DNA of 64,000 nt from Candidatus Tepidiaquacellales bacterium OLB4/UTCHB1 (GCA_002050165.1 MWSW01000012.1:372001-436000); one strand, 5' to 3'; counted from the first letter of the stretch, positions 19,056 to 28,850 are shown. Translations and numbers: made by a program. The notes: generated from the letters alone by a model not told the origin.

Positions 19056-19778
19056 ATGAACTTTGAAAATAAAATAATACTTGTAACAGGTGGTTCAAGG
19101 GGTATTGGCAGGGCAATAGCTGAATCGTTCAATCAACATGGAGCAACTGTAATTGTTACTTATAAAAATTCCATCAACGAGGCAGAATTCGATACGGCAA
19201 ATATTCGACATCACAAATGCGACGTTTCCCAGATTGGGGAAGTCACAAAATTAATAGACGGAATAATTGGTGAATTCGGGAAGATTGATGTCGTTGTTAA
19301 TAATGCAGGTATTACGCGCGACGGACTTTTAATGCGAATGAGCGAGGAGGATTGGGATGCCGTGATTGATACAAATCTTAAGGGCGTTTTCAATGTTACA
19401 AAAGCAGTTTCAAGGCAAATGATGAGCAAGAGATATGGAAGAATTATCAATATCACTTCAGTTGTTGGGTTAATTGGAAATGCAGGGCAGTCGAATTATG
19501 TTGCATCCAAAGCTGGTGTAATAGGTTTTACAAAATCAGTTGCAAAGGAGCTTGCATCGCGTAATATCACCGTGAATGCTGTTGCACCGGGGTTCATTGA
19601 AACTGAAATGACCGGTTCACTGAGCGATGAGATTAAACAAAATTATCTGAATTCAATCCCGTTAAAACGGTTCGCTAAACCTGAGGAAGTTGCAAATCTC
19701 GTTATGTTCCTTGCGTCCGACAGCGCAGGATATATAACAGGACAGGTGATTTCGGTTGACGGCGGACTTGCAATGTAA
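19056..19778 (+). CDS. fabG: 3-oxoacyl-ACP reductase
   Basis: 240 residues of the short-chain dehydrogenase fold. It reduces beta-ketoacyl-ACP with NADPH in fatty-acid elongation. TGGSRGIG at 11-18 binds the cofactor, NNAG is at 82-85, and the catalytic triad is S135, Y148 and K152 (SNYVASK). The C-terminus AGYITGQVISVDGG is typical of FabG rather than of other short-chain dehydrogenases. It is directly downstream of fabD. Confidence 0.95.
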   Translation: MNFENKIILVTGGSRGIGRAIAESFNQHGATVIVTYKNSINEAEFDTANIRHHKCDVSQIGEVTKLIDGIIGEFGKIDVVVNNAGITRDGLLMRMSEEDWDAVIDTNLKGVFNVTKAVSRQMMSKRYGRIINITSVVGLIGNAGQSNYVASKAGVIGFTKSVAKELASRNITVNAVAPGFIETEMTGSLSDEIKQNYLNSIPLKRFAKPEEVANLVMFLASDSAGYITGQVISVDGGLAM

Positions 19779-19793
19779 ACTAAGTATCAAACT

Positions 19794-20144
19794 ATGAAAA
19801 TTTTCTCAGCCGTAATAATTGCCGTAATCCTGACCGGATGCTCGAGTGAACAGGTTTCATTCGACGGAAAGGTATATACTCATCAAACGGACTCAAATTC
19901 GCAGGTTGTCGGATTCGATGACGGTAAAATTTATTTCACCTGGGATGACGACCTCGGGAAAGAGTCGTTTACCACCGGTTACAGGATTGAACAAATGGAC
20001 GATTCTACATTTAAAATTATTCTCGATAATCCGAATCCGTATATGCAAGGTGTGGAATGGGTAATTATATCCAAAGACGGCGAATCGTTTTATTCTAAAG
20101 ATTCGGGTAAAAAATACAGCCTGAAAAAGCAGGATGGGCAATAA
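19794..20144 (+). CDS. Small predicted lipoprotein
   Basis: 116 residues with a lipoprotein signal (MKIFSAVIIAVILTGC, lipobox LTGC, lipidated C16). The mature part is acidic and beta-rich, rich in aromatic and aspartate residues (KIYFTWDDDLGKESF), and resembles small single-domain beta proteins. I do not recognise the family. It lies 15 bases after fabG and overlaps the next gene by 11 bases, so it is part of the fabDG operon. Confidence 0.75.
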   Translation: MKIFSAVIIAVILTGCSSEQVSFDGKVYTHQTDSNSQVVGFDDGKIYFTWDDDLGKESFTTGYRIEQMDDSTFKIILDNPNPYMQGVEWVIISKDGESFYSKDSGKKYSLKKQDGQ

Positions 20145-20838
20145 AAAGGTTATCTGGCTAACCGGAGCATCTACCGGTATCGGCCTCGCAATCGCCAAAA
20201 CTACAATATCGAAAGGTTACTTTGTTTATGCAACCTCAAGACGGGCAGATGTAATCGAAGGTGAACTGATGGTTTGTAACGGAAAATATTCCGCATTGAA
20301 CTGTGACGTAACTGAACCCGAATCGGTAAATGAAACGTACAGAACAATAATTTCAAATTCCGGAAAAGTTGACGTGCTCATTAATAACGCAGGTGTTACG
20401 GCGTTTAAGTCTTTTACCGATACTGATTTGAATGACTATAATAGAATTATGGATACGAACTCGAGAGGAACTTTCCTTTGTTCAAAAGCCGTAATTGACG
20501 GAATGAAACAGAGAAAATCCGGAATGATAATCAATATACTCTCAATTGCGGCAATTTCAAGTTTGACGGAAAGCTCGGTTTACTCAGCTTCAAAATCCGC
20601 AATTTTGACGTATAGCAACGTTCTTCGGGAAGAAGTGAGGAAAGACAGGATTAAAATTTGTAATATCCTTCCAGGCGCTACTAATACTGAAATGTGGGCT
20701 GAAGAGGTAAGGGAGAAATTTCATGATAAAATGATGAACTCTGAAAGTATTTCTGATGTAGTAAATTATGTTTTAGATGCACCGGATGATATTGCAATTG
20801 AAGAGATAATTGTAAAACCGGTCGAAGGAAATATTTAG
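20134..20838 (+). CDS. Short-chain dehydrogenase/reductase
   Basis: 234 residues of the classical SDR family. TGASTGIG at 10-17 binds NAD(P), NNAG is at 84-87, and the catalytic residues are S137, Y150 and K154 (YSASK). The C-terminus is short and lacks the FabG-type ending, so it is not a second fabG. The closest general type is the YdfG/sepiapterin-reductase-like group acting on small carbonyl compounds. The substrate is unknown. The start overlaps the lipoprotein gene by 11 bases. Confidence 0.85.
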   Translation: MGNKKVIWLTGASTGIGLAIAKTTISKGYFVYATSRRADVIEGELMVCNGKYSALNCDVTEPESVNETYRTIISNSGKVDVLINNAGVTAFKSFTDTDLNDYNRIMDTNSRGTFLCSKAVIDGMKQRKSGMIINILSIAAISSLTESSVYSASKSAILTYSNVLREEVRKDRIKICNILPGATNTEMWAEEVREKFHDKMMNSESISDVVNYVLDAPDDIAIEEIIVKPVEGNI

Positions 20839-20973
20839 TTCTTTGATAGAAATAGTTATGTAAACATTTGTTTACCGAATAAACTCAAGTTTGATAAATC
20901 GGGGGAATCTGAGTGAAAAAAGTTTAGCACGCTATTTGCATTCAGATATAAATAAATAATTAAAGCAATCGCC

Positions 20974-21372
20974 ATGTCCGAAGTCAGATGTCCAAAATGT
21001 AAATCATTTGTGTACGTGCAACTTGAGTACTGCGATAAATGCGGCGCCAAGATTTTTGATTTCGAGCTCGATACCGAAGCTGATCAAAAATTTGATATGC
21101 ACTACGACAACTACATGAACACAACTCACGAGCTACCTGCGATTTTCAAGTTTTTTCAGGTAGTCGGGATCCTGATGCTGTTAGGTGGTGTAGGATTCAT
21201 TGTTTATGTGGTGTATTACAAAAACCTGATGATCAGTGCCCCCGTTGAGATATCAATTGTGATAGCTTCAGGTCTTGTATTATTAACACTGATTCACATT
21301 TACAAGCACGTCAGCAGGAAAAACATCAGGGATATACTTCCGAGAGAAACCCCTGCAGATTATTACCCATAA
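20974..21372 (+). CDS. Zinc-ribbon membrane protein
   Basis: 132 residues. A short N-terminal zinc ribbon uses C6, C9, C20 and C23 (CPKC...CDKC). Two hydrophobic segments follow at about 57-80 and 88-108. The remainder is charged. Such small ribbon-plus-helix proteins are widespread and uncharacterised. The last 47 bases overlap the 3' end of hisC on the other strand. Confidence 0.75.
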   Translation: MSEVRCPKCKSFVYVQLEYCDKCGAKIFDFELDTEADQKFDMHYDNYMNTTHELPAIFKFFQVVGILMLLGGVGFIVYVVYYKNLMISAPVEISIVIASGLVLLTLIHIYKHVSRKNIRDILPRETPADYYP

Positions 21373-22438
21373 ATGAATTTTCCTCAGGAGTCCCGATAGT
21401 AATTCTCAGGCAATCCGGAAGACCGAAAGGTTTCAACGGACGGATAATTACTCCGTTTCGCAACAGGTATTCAGTTAATTTGTTAACTTCGCCTTCCGAG
21501 TTCATTCGTATCATTACAAAATTAGCGTACGAGGGAATGTAGTTTAACTTCAGTTCACCGTATATGCTGGTAACATATTCGTAACCTTCGCTATTCATAC
21601 GAACGGAACGATTTACAAAATCTTCATCATCTAACGAAGCAATTGCACCTTCCTGTGCCAATATACCCGGCTCAAACGGGAGCTTGACTTTCATTATAGT
21701 TTCAGCAATTTCCGGCGATGATATCGAATACCCTATTCTAATTCCGGCAATACCGTAAATCTTAGAGAATGTCCGCAATATGACAACGTTATCAAATTCA
21801 GACAGAAATTTAACGGCAGATTCGTAATTACCTCTTCCCCGCGCATACTCGTAATACGCCTCATCAATTATAATCATGACCTCCCTTGGAACTGATTGCA
21901 GAAATTCCTCAAGTTCATCCCCGTTCACAATTGTACCGGTGGGATTATTCGGGTTACATATATAAATTATTTTCGTTTTATCGTTAACCGCGTTGGAAAT
22001 AGCTTTCAGATTAAATCTAAATTCACCGGGATACATCGGGATCTCGATGAACTTTTGTTCGCGTCCCCTTGCCAGTACCTGAAAGCCGATAAAAGTTTTC
22101 TCTGAACTGATTACCTCATCACCCGGCACAAGAAAAGCTCTGAGCAAAACAGCTAAAATCCCTTCGCTGCCATTTCCTATGGCGATATTTTCAGGCGATA
22201 AACTGTCAATTAACGATATTTTTTCCCTCAAACGAATTGCCGAAATATCGGGATATCTGTGCAATTGAGCCAGGGTATTTTTCATTGCTTCGACTGCTTT
22301 AGGTGAGGGACCGAGGGAGTTCTCGTTTGATGCAAGTTTGTAAATCCTTTCAAGCGAAAACTTTCGTTTAATTTCATCAATGCTCATCCCCGGAACGTAC
22401 GGTTTCAGGTTTTCAATGTAGTCGGAAACTTTTATCAT
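21326..22438 (-). CDS. hisC: Histidinol-phosphate aminotransferase
   Basis: 370 residues of aminotransferase fold I, subgroup II. HisC converts imidazole-acetol phosphate plus glutamate to histidinol phosphate. LASNENSLGPSP at 35-46 (substrate arm), NPNNPTG at 162-168, IDEAYYEY and the PLP-lysine motif TFSKIYGIAGIRIGY (K226) are all present. No other his genes are nearby. HisC-type enzymes may also transaminate aromatic amino acids, so the exact substrate is inferred. The 3' end overlaps the convergent zinc-ribbon gene. Confidence 0.9.
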   Translation of the reverse strand: MIKVSDYIENLKPYVPGMSIDEIKRKFSLERIYKLASNENSLGPSPKAVEAMKNTLAQLHRYPDISAIRLREKISLIDSLSPENIAIGNGSEGILAVLLRAFLVPGDEVISSEKTFIGFQVLARGREQKFIEIPMYPGEFRFNLKAISNAVNDKTKIIYICNPNNPTGTIVNGDELEEFLQSVPREVMIIIDEAYYEYARGRGNYESAVKFLSEFDNVVILRTFSKIYGIAGIRIGYSISSPEIAETIMKVKLPFEPGILAQEGAIASLDDEDFVNRSVRMNSEGYEYVTSIYGELKLNYIPSYANFVMIRMNSEGEVNKLTEYLLRNGVIIRPLKPFGLPDCLRITIGTPEENSFMGNNLQGFLSEVYP

Positions 22439-22560
22439 TTTTTTCTTCCAATTTATTGAACTGTTTCGGTGAATTAAATGGAGAAAATATTTTTATTTAC
22501 ATTAAAACTTTTAGCGTTATTTAATGAATTAATTTTTTTATATTGGGCGGACAATAAGCA

Positions 22561-22567
22561 AAGGAGG
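22561..22567 (+). promoter_or_regulatory. Strong Shine-Dalgarno of the histone-like gene
   Basis: AAGGAGG ends five bases before ATG 22573. Nearly all other genes in the window, including lepA, pstB, phoU and paaA, have no recognisable Shine-Dalgarno sequence, so this near-perfect one points to high expression. Confidence 0.75.
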
Positions 22568-22572
22568 TAAAA

Positions 22573-22755
22573 ATGGAAAAATTTCAGGAAATCGGCAACA
22601 TTTTAGATTCAATGAAACCCGACCTTGAAAAATTCTACGAAAAAGGGCAAAATGCTGCCGGTACACGGATTAGAAAGGAACTAAACAATATCAGAAAAAT
22701 CTGCGCTGATCTTCGAAAAGAAATTCAGGATATAAAAACCAGCAGAAAATCTTAA
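22573..22755 (+). CDS. Histone H1-like (Hc1-type) DNA-binding protein
   Basis: 60 residues, lysine- and arginine-rich with regularly spaced aromatic and acidic positions. The phrases KFYEKGQNAAGTRIRKELNN and ICADLRKEIQDIK match the Hc1 family (chlamydial-type histone H1 homologues), common as short proteins in Bacteroidetes and Chlorobi. It should bind and compact DNA as a nucleoid protein. It is a single-gene transcript with a very strong ribosome-binding site and a hairpin terminator. Confidence 0.85.
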   Translation: MEKFQEIGNILDSMKPDLEKFYEKGQNAAGTRIRKELNNIRKICADLRKEIQDIKTSRKS

Positions 22756-22775
22756 TTCCTTTCGGTTTTTTCAAT

Positions 22776-22826
22776 AAAAAAGTGGGTTACTGAAATGTCT
22801 GTATAAATTTTGTAATCCACTTTTTT
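22776..22826 (+). terminator. Hairpin terminator after the histone-like gene
   Basis: Arms 22776-22790 and 22812-22826 pair over 15 bases with one G-U, ending in six T. The 21-base loop is long. It isolates the histone-like gene from lepA, which starts 34 bases further on. Confidence 0.65.
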
Positions 22827-22859
22827 GTTATTAATCGGTATCTTATTTTTTTATACTTA

Positions 22860-24662
22860 ATGACCCCAAATTCCAACATCAGAAATTTTTGTATTATCGC
22901 CCACATAGACCACGGTAAATCCACATTAGCAGACAGGTTACTTGAATATACCAAGACCGTTGAATCAAGGGTTATGACAAAGCAAATCCTTGACAGCATG
23001 GATCTTGAGCAGGAAAGAGGTATTACGATTAAACTGCACGCAATTCAAATGAATTACAGGGCAAAAGACGGTAATGAATACATACTGAACCTAATTGACA
23101 CTCCGGGTCACGTTGATTTCTCGTACGAGGTTTCGCGTTCTTTAGCAGCGTGCGAAGGTGCATTGCTCGTTGTTGATTCAACACAGGGAATTGAGGCACA
23201 AACAATCAGCAATCTGTATCTGGCGATCGAAAATGGTTTGGAAATAATACCCGTTTTAAACAAAATTGACCTTCCGAGTGCTATGATAGATGAAGTTACC
23301 TCACAGGTGCTCGAACTCATAGGTGGCGAAAAGGATCAGATTATCCCTGCAAGCGCGAAGACTGGAGTCGGTACCGAGGAAATTCTCGAAGCAATAGTAA
23401 AAAAAATCCCACCGGCACCGGTTAACACTGATAAACCGCTCCGCGCTATGATTTTCGATTCATCGTTCGATAACTATCGTGGTGTGGTGGTTCAGATCAG
23501 AGTTGTTGAAGGCGAATTAAATGAAGGCGATAAAATAGAATTCTTTTCGAACAATAAAAGGTTCATTGCTGAAGAGGTCGGTGTATTGAAAATGCAAAGA
23601 TTGAGAACGAAATCCCTAAGATCCGGAAATGTCGGCTATCTTATTGCGGGCATTAAAGATGTAAACGATTCACGTGTTGGTGATACCATCTTCAACGCAA
23701 ATAACCGGATTACTGAACCGCTCCCAGGCTACAAAGAGGTAAAACCGATGGTGTTTAGCGGAATTTACCCTGCTCAGAGCGAAGACTTTGAAAATCTCAG
23801 GGAATCCCTCTCAAAGCTCAAGTTAAACGATGCCGCACTTTCATTTACTCCGGAAAGTTCGGTTGCGCTCGGGTTTGGATTCAGATGCGGATTCCTGGGT
23901 ATGCTCCACATGGAGATTGTACAGGAACGCCTTGAACGCGAATATGACCTTAATATTGTTACTACCGTTCCAAACGTTGAATATAAAGTTTACCTTTCCG
24001 ACGGCGGCTTAGTTATAGTTGATAACCCGTCCGATATGCCCGAACCCGCGAGAATTCTCCGGATTGAAGAACCGTATATTAAAGCGCAGATAATCACACC
24101 GACGGAATATATCGGTAATATTATGAAGCTGGCGCAGGAACGACGGGGAAACTACATTACAACACAATATATTGACACTAAACGGGTTGACCTGCAGTTT
24201 GAATTTCCATTAAGTGAAATTATCTTCGATTTCTATGATAAACTTAAATCAACTTCGCGGGGGTATGCTTCATTTGACTACGATTTTGTCGATTACCGTG
24301 AATCAAAACTGGTTAAGCTCGACATATTGTTAAACGGCGATCCGGTTGATGCGCTCTCATCAATAGTTCACAAGGACAACGCTCACGATTGGGGAAAGAA
24401 ACTGTGTTCAAAGCTAAGGCAACTTATTCCCCGACAAATGTTCGAAGTGGCAATTCAGGCGGCGATAGGGTCTAAGATAATTTCGCGCGAAACCATCAGT
24501 GCAATCAGAAAAAACGTTACCGCTAAATGTTATGGCGGTGATATTACACGAAAACGAAAGTTGCTTGAAAAGCAAAAGGAGGGGAAAAAGCGGATGAAAC
24601 AAGTTGGCGCGGTGGAAATTCCTCAGGAGGCTTTCCTCGCAGTTTTATCAATTGAAAAGTAA
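22860..24662 (+). CDS. lepA: Elongation factor 4 (back-translocating GTPase)
   Basis: 600 residues, the standard LepA length. EF4 is a ribosome-associated GTPase involved in back-translocation and ribosome assembly under stress. The G1 motif AHIDHGKST at 14-22, the ERGITIK switch, DTPGHVDF and NKIDLPSA are present. The LepA-specific C-terminus ([26 protein letters not shown]) distinguishes it from EF-G. It forms an operon with lepB, as in many bacteria. Confidence 0.98.
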   Translation: MTPNSNIRNFCIIAHIDHGKSTLADRLLEYTKTVESRVMTKQILDSMDLEQERGITIKLHAIQMNYRAKDGNEYILNLIDTPGHVDFSYEVSRSLAACEGALLVVDSTQGIEAQTISNLYLAIENGLEIIPVLNKIDLPSAMIDEVTSQVLELIGGEKDQIIPASAKTGVGTEEILEAIVKKIPPAPVNTDKPLRAMIFDSSFDNYRGVVVQIRVVEGELNEGDKIEFFSNNKRFIAEEVGVLKMQRLRTKSLRSGNVGYLIAGIKDVNDSRVGDTIFNANNRITEPLPGYKEVKPMVFSGIYPAQSEDFENLRESLSKLKLNDAALSFTPESSVALGFGFRCGFLGMLHMEIVQERLEREYDLNIVTTVPNVEYKVYLSDGGLVIVDNPSDMPEPARILRIEEPYIKAQIITPTEYIGNIMKLAQERRGNYITTQYIDTKRVDLQFEFPLSEIIFDFYDKLKSTSRGYASFDYDFVDYRESKLVKLDILLNGDPVDALSSIVHKDNAHDWGKKLCSKLRQLIPRQMFEVAIQAAIGSKIISRETISAIRKNVTAKCYGGDITRKRKLLEKQKEGKKRMKQVGAVEIPQEAFLAVLSIEK

Positions 24663-24672
24663 ATAAGAAAAT

Positions 24673-25629
24673 TTGTCTAAAGAAAAAAAAGATTCAACGG
24701 GTACAAACACACTCGATAATTTGAAGAAAAAAATAAATCCCGAAAAGTCGGGTTCCGGTAAGGACAAAAAGAAATCAAAAATCAGGGAATACGCTGACGC
24801 TTTAATCTATGCAGCAATTGTTGCGTTTTTAATCAAAGTTTTCCTCTTTGAAGCGTACCGGATCCCAACCGGTTCGATGGAAAACACTTTGCTGGTTGGC
24901 GATTTCCTGCTGGTTACAAAGTTCACCTATGGCGCTACCACACCGAGGAATATCCCGTTTACCAATATTAGAATTCCATATTTTAAGTTACCAGGATTTA
25001 AAGACCCTGAACGGGGCGACGTAATAGTTTTTGATTTTCCGGGTAATCGAGATGAACTGGAATCGGAAGAAGTTATTAATTACATCAAGAGATGCGTAGG
25101 TCTTCCCGGGGATACGATTTACATTACCCAAAAAACTCTTCACGTAAATGGTAAAATTTTCCCAAATCCGCCGTACGCGAATATAATCGGCAACCCGTTA
25201 CCCGAAAATATGCCGAATCCGAGAATCTTCCCGAAAAATTCCAAATGGAACGAAGATAACTACGGACCAATCCGGGTACCAAAAGCAGGTGATAAGATTA
25301 TAATTACACCTGAAAACTTTACCTCATGGGAATACTTCGTTATGAAAGAAGGGAACAAAATTGAACTAACTTCAGATAACCGGGTTACGGTAAATGGCGA
25401 ACCGCTGCCGAATAACGAATACACTGTTCAAAGAGATTACCTTTTCATGATGGGAGATAACCGGGGGAATTCGCTTGATAGCCGTTTCTGGGGGTTCATG
25501 CCGGTTGAGAATGTTGTAGGTGAAGCCCTCGCAATTTACTGGTCGTGGGATCCAGCTATTCCGTTTTACGATATTTTCCGGCTCATCGGCTCGGTCAGAT
25601 GGGACCGTGTAGGGAAACTTATCAATTAA
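24673..25629 (+). CDS. lepB: Signal peptidase I
   Basis: 318 residues read from TTG 24673, ten bases after the lepA stop. No upstream alternative exists. A charged cytoplasmic N-terminus (1-40) precedes one membrane helix (about 43-60). The periplasmic catalytic domain has the serine in PTGSMENTL (S68) and the lysine in YIKRCVGLPGD (K139), and the GDNRGNSLDSRFWG box near the C-terminus. It removes signal peptides from Sec- and Tat-exported proteins. Confidence 0.96.
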   Translation: MSKEKKDSTGTNTLDNLKKKINPEKSGSGKDKKKSKIREYADALIYAAIVAFLIKVFLFEAYRIPTGSMENTLLVGDFLLVTKFTYGATTPRNIPFTNIRIPYFKLPGFKDPERGDVIVFDFPGNRDELESEEVINYIKRCVGLPGDTIYITQKTLHVNGKIFPNPPYANIIGNPLPENMPNPRIFPKNSKWNEDNYGPIRVPKAGDKIIITPENFTSWEYFVMKEGNKIELTSDNRVTVNGEPLPNNEYTVQRDYLFMMGDNRGNSLDSRFWGFMPVENVVGEALAIYWSWDPAIPFYDIFRLIGSVRWDRVGKLIN

Positions 25630-25647
25630 CCAGCTTTTCAACATAAA

Positions 25648-25679
25648 AAAAAACTCCGGCAACTTGACCGGAGTTTTTT
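25648..25679 (+). terminator. Rho-independent terminator after lepB
   Basis: Twelve-base arms at 25648-25659 and 25668-25679 (core ACTCCGG/CCGGAGT), an eight-base loop, and a terminal run of six T. Confidence 0.9.
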
Positions 25680-25760
25680 CTTTACGCTCGAATGTGTCAT
25701 GTGATTTTCAATCTCATCGGGCGGTCAATCAACATTCCGGCAATGACATTCAACTAATTT

Positions 25761-28418
25761 TTACTTAACCAATAGCATCCTCTTCGTCAGTACGGTGTTT
25801 TTAGTAACCAACCTATAGAAATATGCCCCGGTCGAAAGGCTCGATGCATCGAAGCTGTATGTGTAATATCCCGGCGCTAAGTTCTCATTCACAATTGTTG
25901 ATACTTCCCTGCCCGCTATATCAAAAACGTTTAGTTTAACCATCCCTTCAACCGGAACCTGAAAGTCAATTTGTGTAACCGGGTTAAACGGGTTAGGGTA
26001 ATTCTGCAACAGCGCAAATACTTCCGGTGCACCAATCTCTACATTTATCACCGGCATGTTATCATCGCTCACGTTTCCATCGGTATCGTAACAAATCAAT
26101 CTATAATCATAAACTCCGACTGCAAGTCCCTTATCGGTAAAAGTGTAATTTCTCGGCGTTGTAACGTTACCTGCACCGGGTATGTTACCTATTGCCGACC
26201 AATCTTTTGAACCAGTGAGTTTCCGCTGAATTTCAAATCTGTCGTTGCCGGCTTCCCATTCGGTTTTCCAGTTCAGTTTAACATTATTTTTCTCCGGAAC
26301 AGCAGTAAATTCAACTATTGAAACCGGCAGCGTTCCGTCTTCCGAACCGATTGTAAACTGGCTGAACCCCTGAAGACCGCTCGCAATCAAACGTACAGGC
26401 AATCCAAGTTCATACTCGGTTATCGTGGACACGCAAACCCAATCAGCATTCTGGTCGGCGCGTTTCAGGATGTATAATCTGTCCGGATCTACAATTCCAA
26501 GCTGTGTCGAGATATCAATAATAACATCATAAGTCGCAGTTGAAACGTAATCATTCCCGGTGAATGCAATTTCCCAATACCGGTTTGCGACTACATCCGG
26601 AGTAAATATAGCTCCGGAAAAAGTTGTAGAGGTAAGGTTAGTTGCAAAAGTGTTATTAATCGGATTTTCATCAACCCGTGATAGCACAAGCACTCCTTCG
26701 GATGCGTCGGGGCTAATTCCGAAATTACCATCCCGCTTACCGTGATTTTTATTTATCGGGGTTCCGCGACGTTGTTCTTTGTAATATGTAAGCGGGGTCA
26801 CATTTATCATCGGGAAAGTAATAGTTTCCAATAAAGCATCAGGTTGAGATATGGTATTACCACCTAATCCCGGTCTGAGCGCGGTAAAGTTAATCTTTGC
26901 GCCGTCAGATTCGAGGTTACCATAAGTCCCTGCAGCGTTTACGGATATAAATGACAAATGGTCAGCATCGGTAATTTTAACATTATCAATCCATGCATTG
27001 TTGCCGACTCCGGAAATCGCACTAAATGAAACAACAATCTTTTCTCCAGCATACGGCGTCAGATTTACAATCTCGTGCCTCCAATGATTTGCTGCCCCGG
27101 GTATAAATTCCGGATCCTGCGACGGTACTGTTCCGAGCGAGGGAATGGACGTCCAACCTTTGTCAAATATCGCAGGATTATAACTAATTCCCCCGTTGGT
27201 GGAAATTAACACCTGAACCATATCATTACCGGGAGATGTACTTTTAGTAGTGTAGGCAACATAAAACGAAAGCACCGGGTTTGTCATACCGGTTAAATCT
27301 ATTAAGGGTGACCTGAGCAGTTGCGTACCGTTGTTCCCGAAGAATGCGGATTTAAGCGATGTGTCAGATGGTGCGCCTGACGGGTCAGTTGCAATATGAG
27401 TGCTCCAAAGGGATGCAGTACCGCTCGTTGTCCAAAGTGCCGGTGTTCTCCAGGATTCGAAAAATGGAAATGACGTTACCGGATCTGTTAATACTACAGA
27501 AACAGTCGTACCGTTATTTAAACTGTCATCGTCATTCAGGATTTGTGAATAGACAGTGAGGTTACCGATTGCATCTTCGTTTGAAGAAAGTTGGTTAGCA
27601 CCGTTAAATATTACCGAAACTGAATCGCCCGGAGATAAGGCTTGAACGACTGTTACCGGTCCGACAGGCGGTAGCGAATCGAATTGCATATAAACATCTA
27701 TATTGTTTACCGATTCATCACCGAGATTCTTCAGGTACACGGTTACATCTGAACCATTCCTGTCCAGAATCTGACCGTTCACCGGAGATGAAAATGAAGT
27801 AACAGCAACATCTCTGAACGGGTGTAACGGAATAACCGGAGGCTCGATAAGTGTTCCCGAAGCCATGTACTCATACCAGGGGTCTGTTGGAATATACGAC
27901 ATAATAATCGTACTCACTCCCGGAGGTGAAGTTTTCCATTCAAGGTCGAGATTCCCTGACGGGTTTGTAATTCCCGTTACGTAAAATCTGCCGAGTTTGT
28001 GCAGATTATGAGTTGTATCAATCTTTGCAACACGTGAGTTAAACTGATTTTGCGTGGAAAATGCCAGACCTGACACATTTACAACGATAACGTTCTGAGA
28101 TAAGGTATCGGTAGCAATATTGTAGTCGTAAGCATGAGTCCGCGTTCCGTTGGAATTTATGAAATATGTGGATTCTTCAACGTAACCGAAAGTTTCAGCA
28201 GTGAAGTTAGAGTCATTGAAAAAGAACACAATATCAGCGTCTCCAAAATAAAGTGGTTGCGCCGGGTCGGTCGCTCGAAAAAATATATCAAAGAAAACTG
28301 TATCGCCGCTTACCGAATTGTTTCCGATTGATGCTTCGTACGGGACTTGCGACATTGAATTACCTGCTGATAAAAGCACGGTAATTATATATGCTAAAAT
28401 TAATTTTATCGGTTTCAT
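25761..28418 (-). CDS. Large T9SS-exported protein with cohesin-like, CARDB-like and jelly-roll domains
   Basis: Read from ATG 28418, because this gives a clean signal peptide (MKPIKLILAYIITVLLSAGNSMSQ); an upstream start at 28460 would add 14 residues. The mature N-terminus (about 25-195) has a cohesin-like beta pattern (VSGDTVFFDIFFRATDP, FGDADIVFFFNDSNF). Next come a CARDB-like domain, a choice-of-anchor J jelly-roll with WRHEIVNLTPYAGEKIVVSF, a region ending GLQGFSQFTIG, and the T9SS type A sorting domain (LLQNYPNPFNPVTQIDFQVP through the last residues TKRMLLVK). It should be exported by type IX secretion and attached to or released from the surface. The central domains are paralogous to the protein at 14543-17077. 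Confidence 0.88.
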   Translation of the reverse strand: MKPIKLILAYIITVLLSAGNSMSQVPYEASIGNNSVSGDTVFFDIFFRATDPAQPLYFGDADIVFFFNDSNFTAETFGYVEESTYFINSNGTRTHAYDYNIATDTLSQNVIVVNVSGLAFSTQNQFNSRVAKIDTTHNLHKLGRFYVTGITNPSGNLDLEWKTSPPGVSTIIMSYIPTDPWYEYMASGTLIEPPVIPLHPFRDVAVTSFSSPVNGQILDRNGSDVTVYLKNLGDESVNNIDVYMQFDSLPPVGPVTVVQALSPGDSVSVIFNGANQLSSNEDAIGNLTVYSQILNDDDSLNNGTTVSVVLTDPVTSFPFFESWRTPALWTTSGTASLWSTHIATDPSGAPSDTSLKSAFFGNNGTQLLRSPLIDLTGMTNPVLSFYVAYTTKSTSPGNDMVQVLISTNGGISYNPAIFDKGWTSIPSLGTVPSQDPEFIPGAANHWRHEIVNLTPYAGEKIVVSFSAISGVGNNAWIDNVKITDADHLSFISVNAAGTYGNLESDGAKINFTALRPGLGGNTISQPDALLETITFPMINVTPLTYYKEQRRGTPINKNHGKRDGNFGISPDASEGVLVLSRVDENPINNTFATNLTSTTFSGAIFTPDVVANRYWEIAFTGNDYVSTATYDVIIDISTQLGIVDPDRLYILKRADQNADWVCVSTITEYELGLPVRLIASGLQGFSQFTIGSEDGTLPVSIVEFTAVPEKNNVKLNWKTEWEAGNDRFEIQRKLTGSKDWSAIGNIPGAGNVTTPRNYTFTDKGLAVGVYDYRLICYDTDGNVSDDNMPVINVEIGAPEVFALLQNYPNPFNPVTQIDFQVPVEGMVKLNVFDIAGREVSTIVNENLAPGYYTYSFDASSLSTGAYFYRLVTKNTVLTKRMLLVK

Positions 28419-28661
28419 TTTATTTTGGTTTAGGGATTTATCAAATTGAAACACATTCAAAAGGATTTCCCCATATAGCTGTTTATCTCAACCGCTGCAC
28501 AATTATAATCATTTTAAGCACTCAGGAAAAACCAGAAAAAATATCGCCATTTTCGTATTTCCATGTTATTCGTCTCACACGGCTTTATATGGTTATAACC
28601 TCTTGAAGCGTTTCATTAAATTAAAGAACAAACTTCCAGGCACCCGGTAATCATTACGGTT

Positions 28662-28754
28662 TTACAATAAATCTGTTCCTGTTATTCCAGATAATGCCCC
28701 GTCCTCTACACCTATTATTCCATCACCTGATACATCAATACGCTCAGTGCACAG
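28662..28754 (-). pseudogene. Dockerin-like remnant
   Basis: In a 389-base gap, one minus-strand frame reads IDVSGDGIIGVEDGALSG and then a stop. This is the calcium-loop pattern of dockerin-type repeats (D-x-S-G-D-G-x-I-x-x-x-D). The frame is open for only about 30 codons and has no start. It looks like the decayed end of a secreted-protein gene. The rest of 28461-28850 shows nothing I can support. Confidence 0.35.
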
Positions 28755-28850
28755 TTAATTGCTATGGTATGTATTTTTAAGACCTGAAATGTAAGGTGAA
28801 TTTCAATCCGGGTGGTTAATAGCTGATTGTCCATAATGGAAATGTAAACG

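Noticed and set aside
24673-24800. Lysine-rich low-complexity start of lepB as a frameshift or wrong start
   Set aside because: Charged cytoplasmic N-termini before the first helix are common in signal peptidase I, and the TTG start is suitably placed after lepA.
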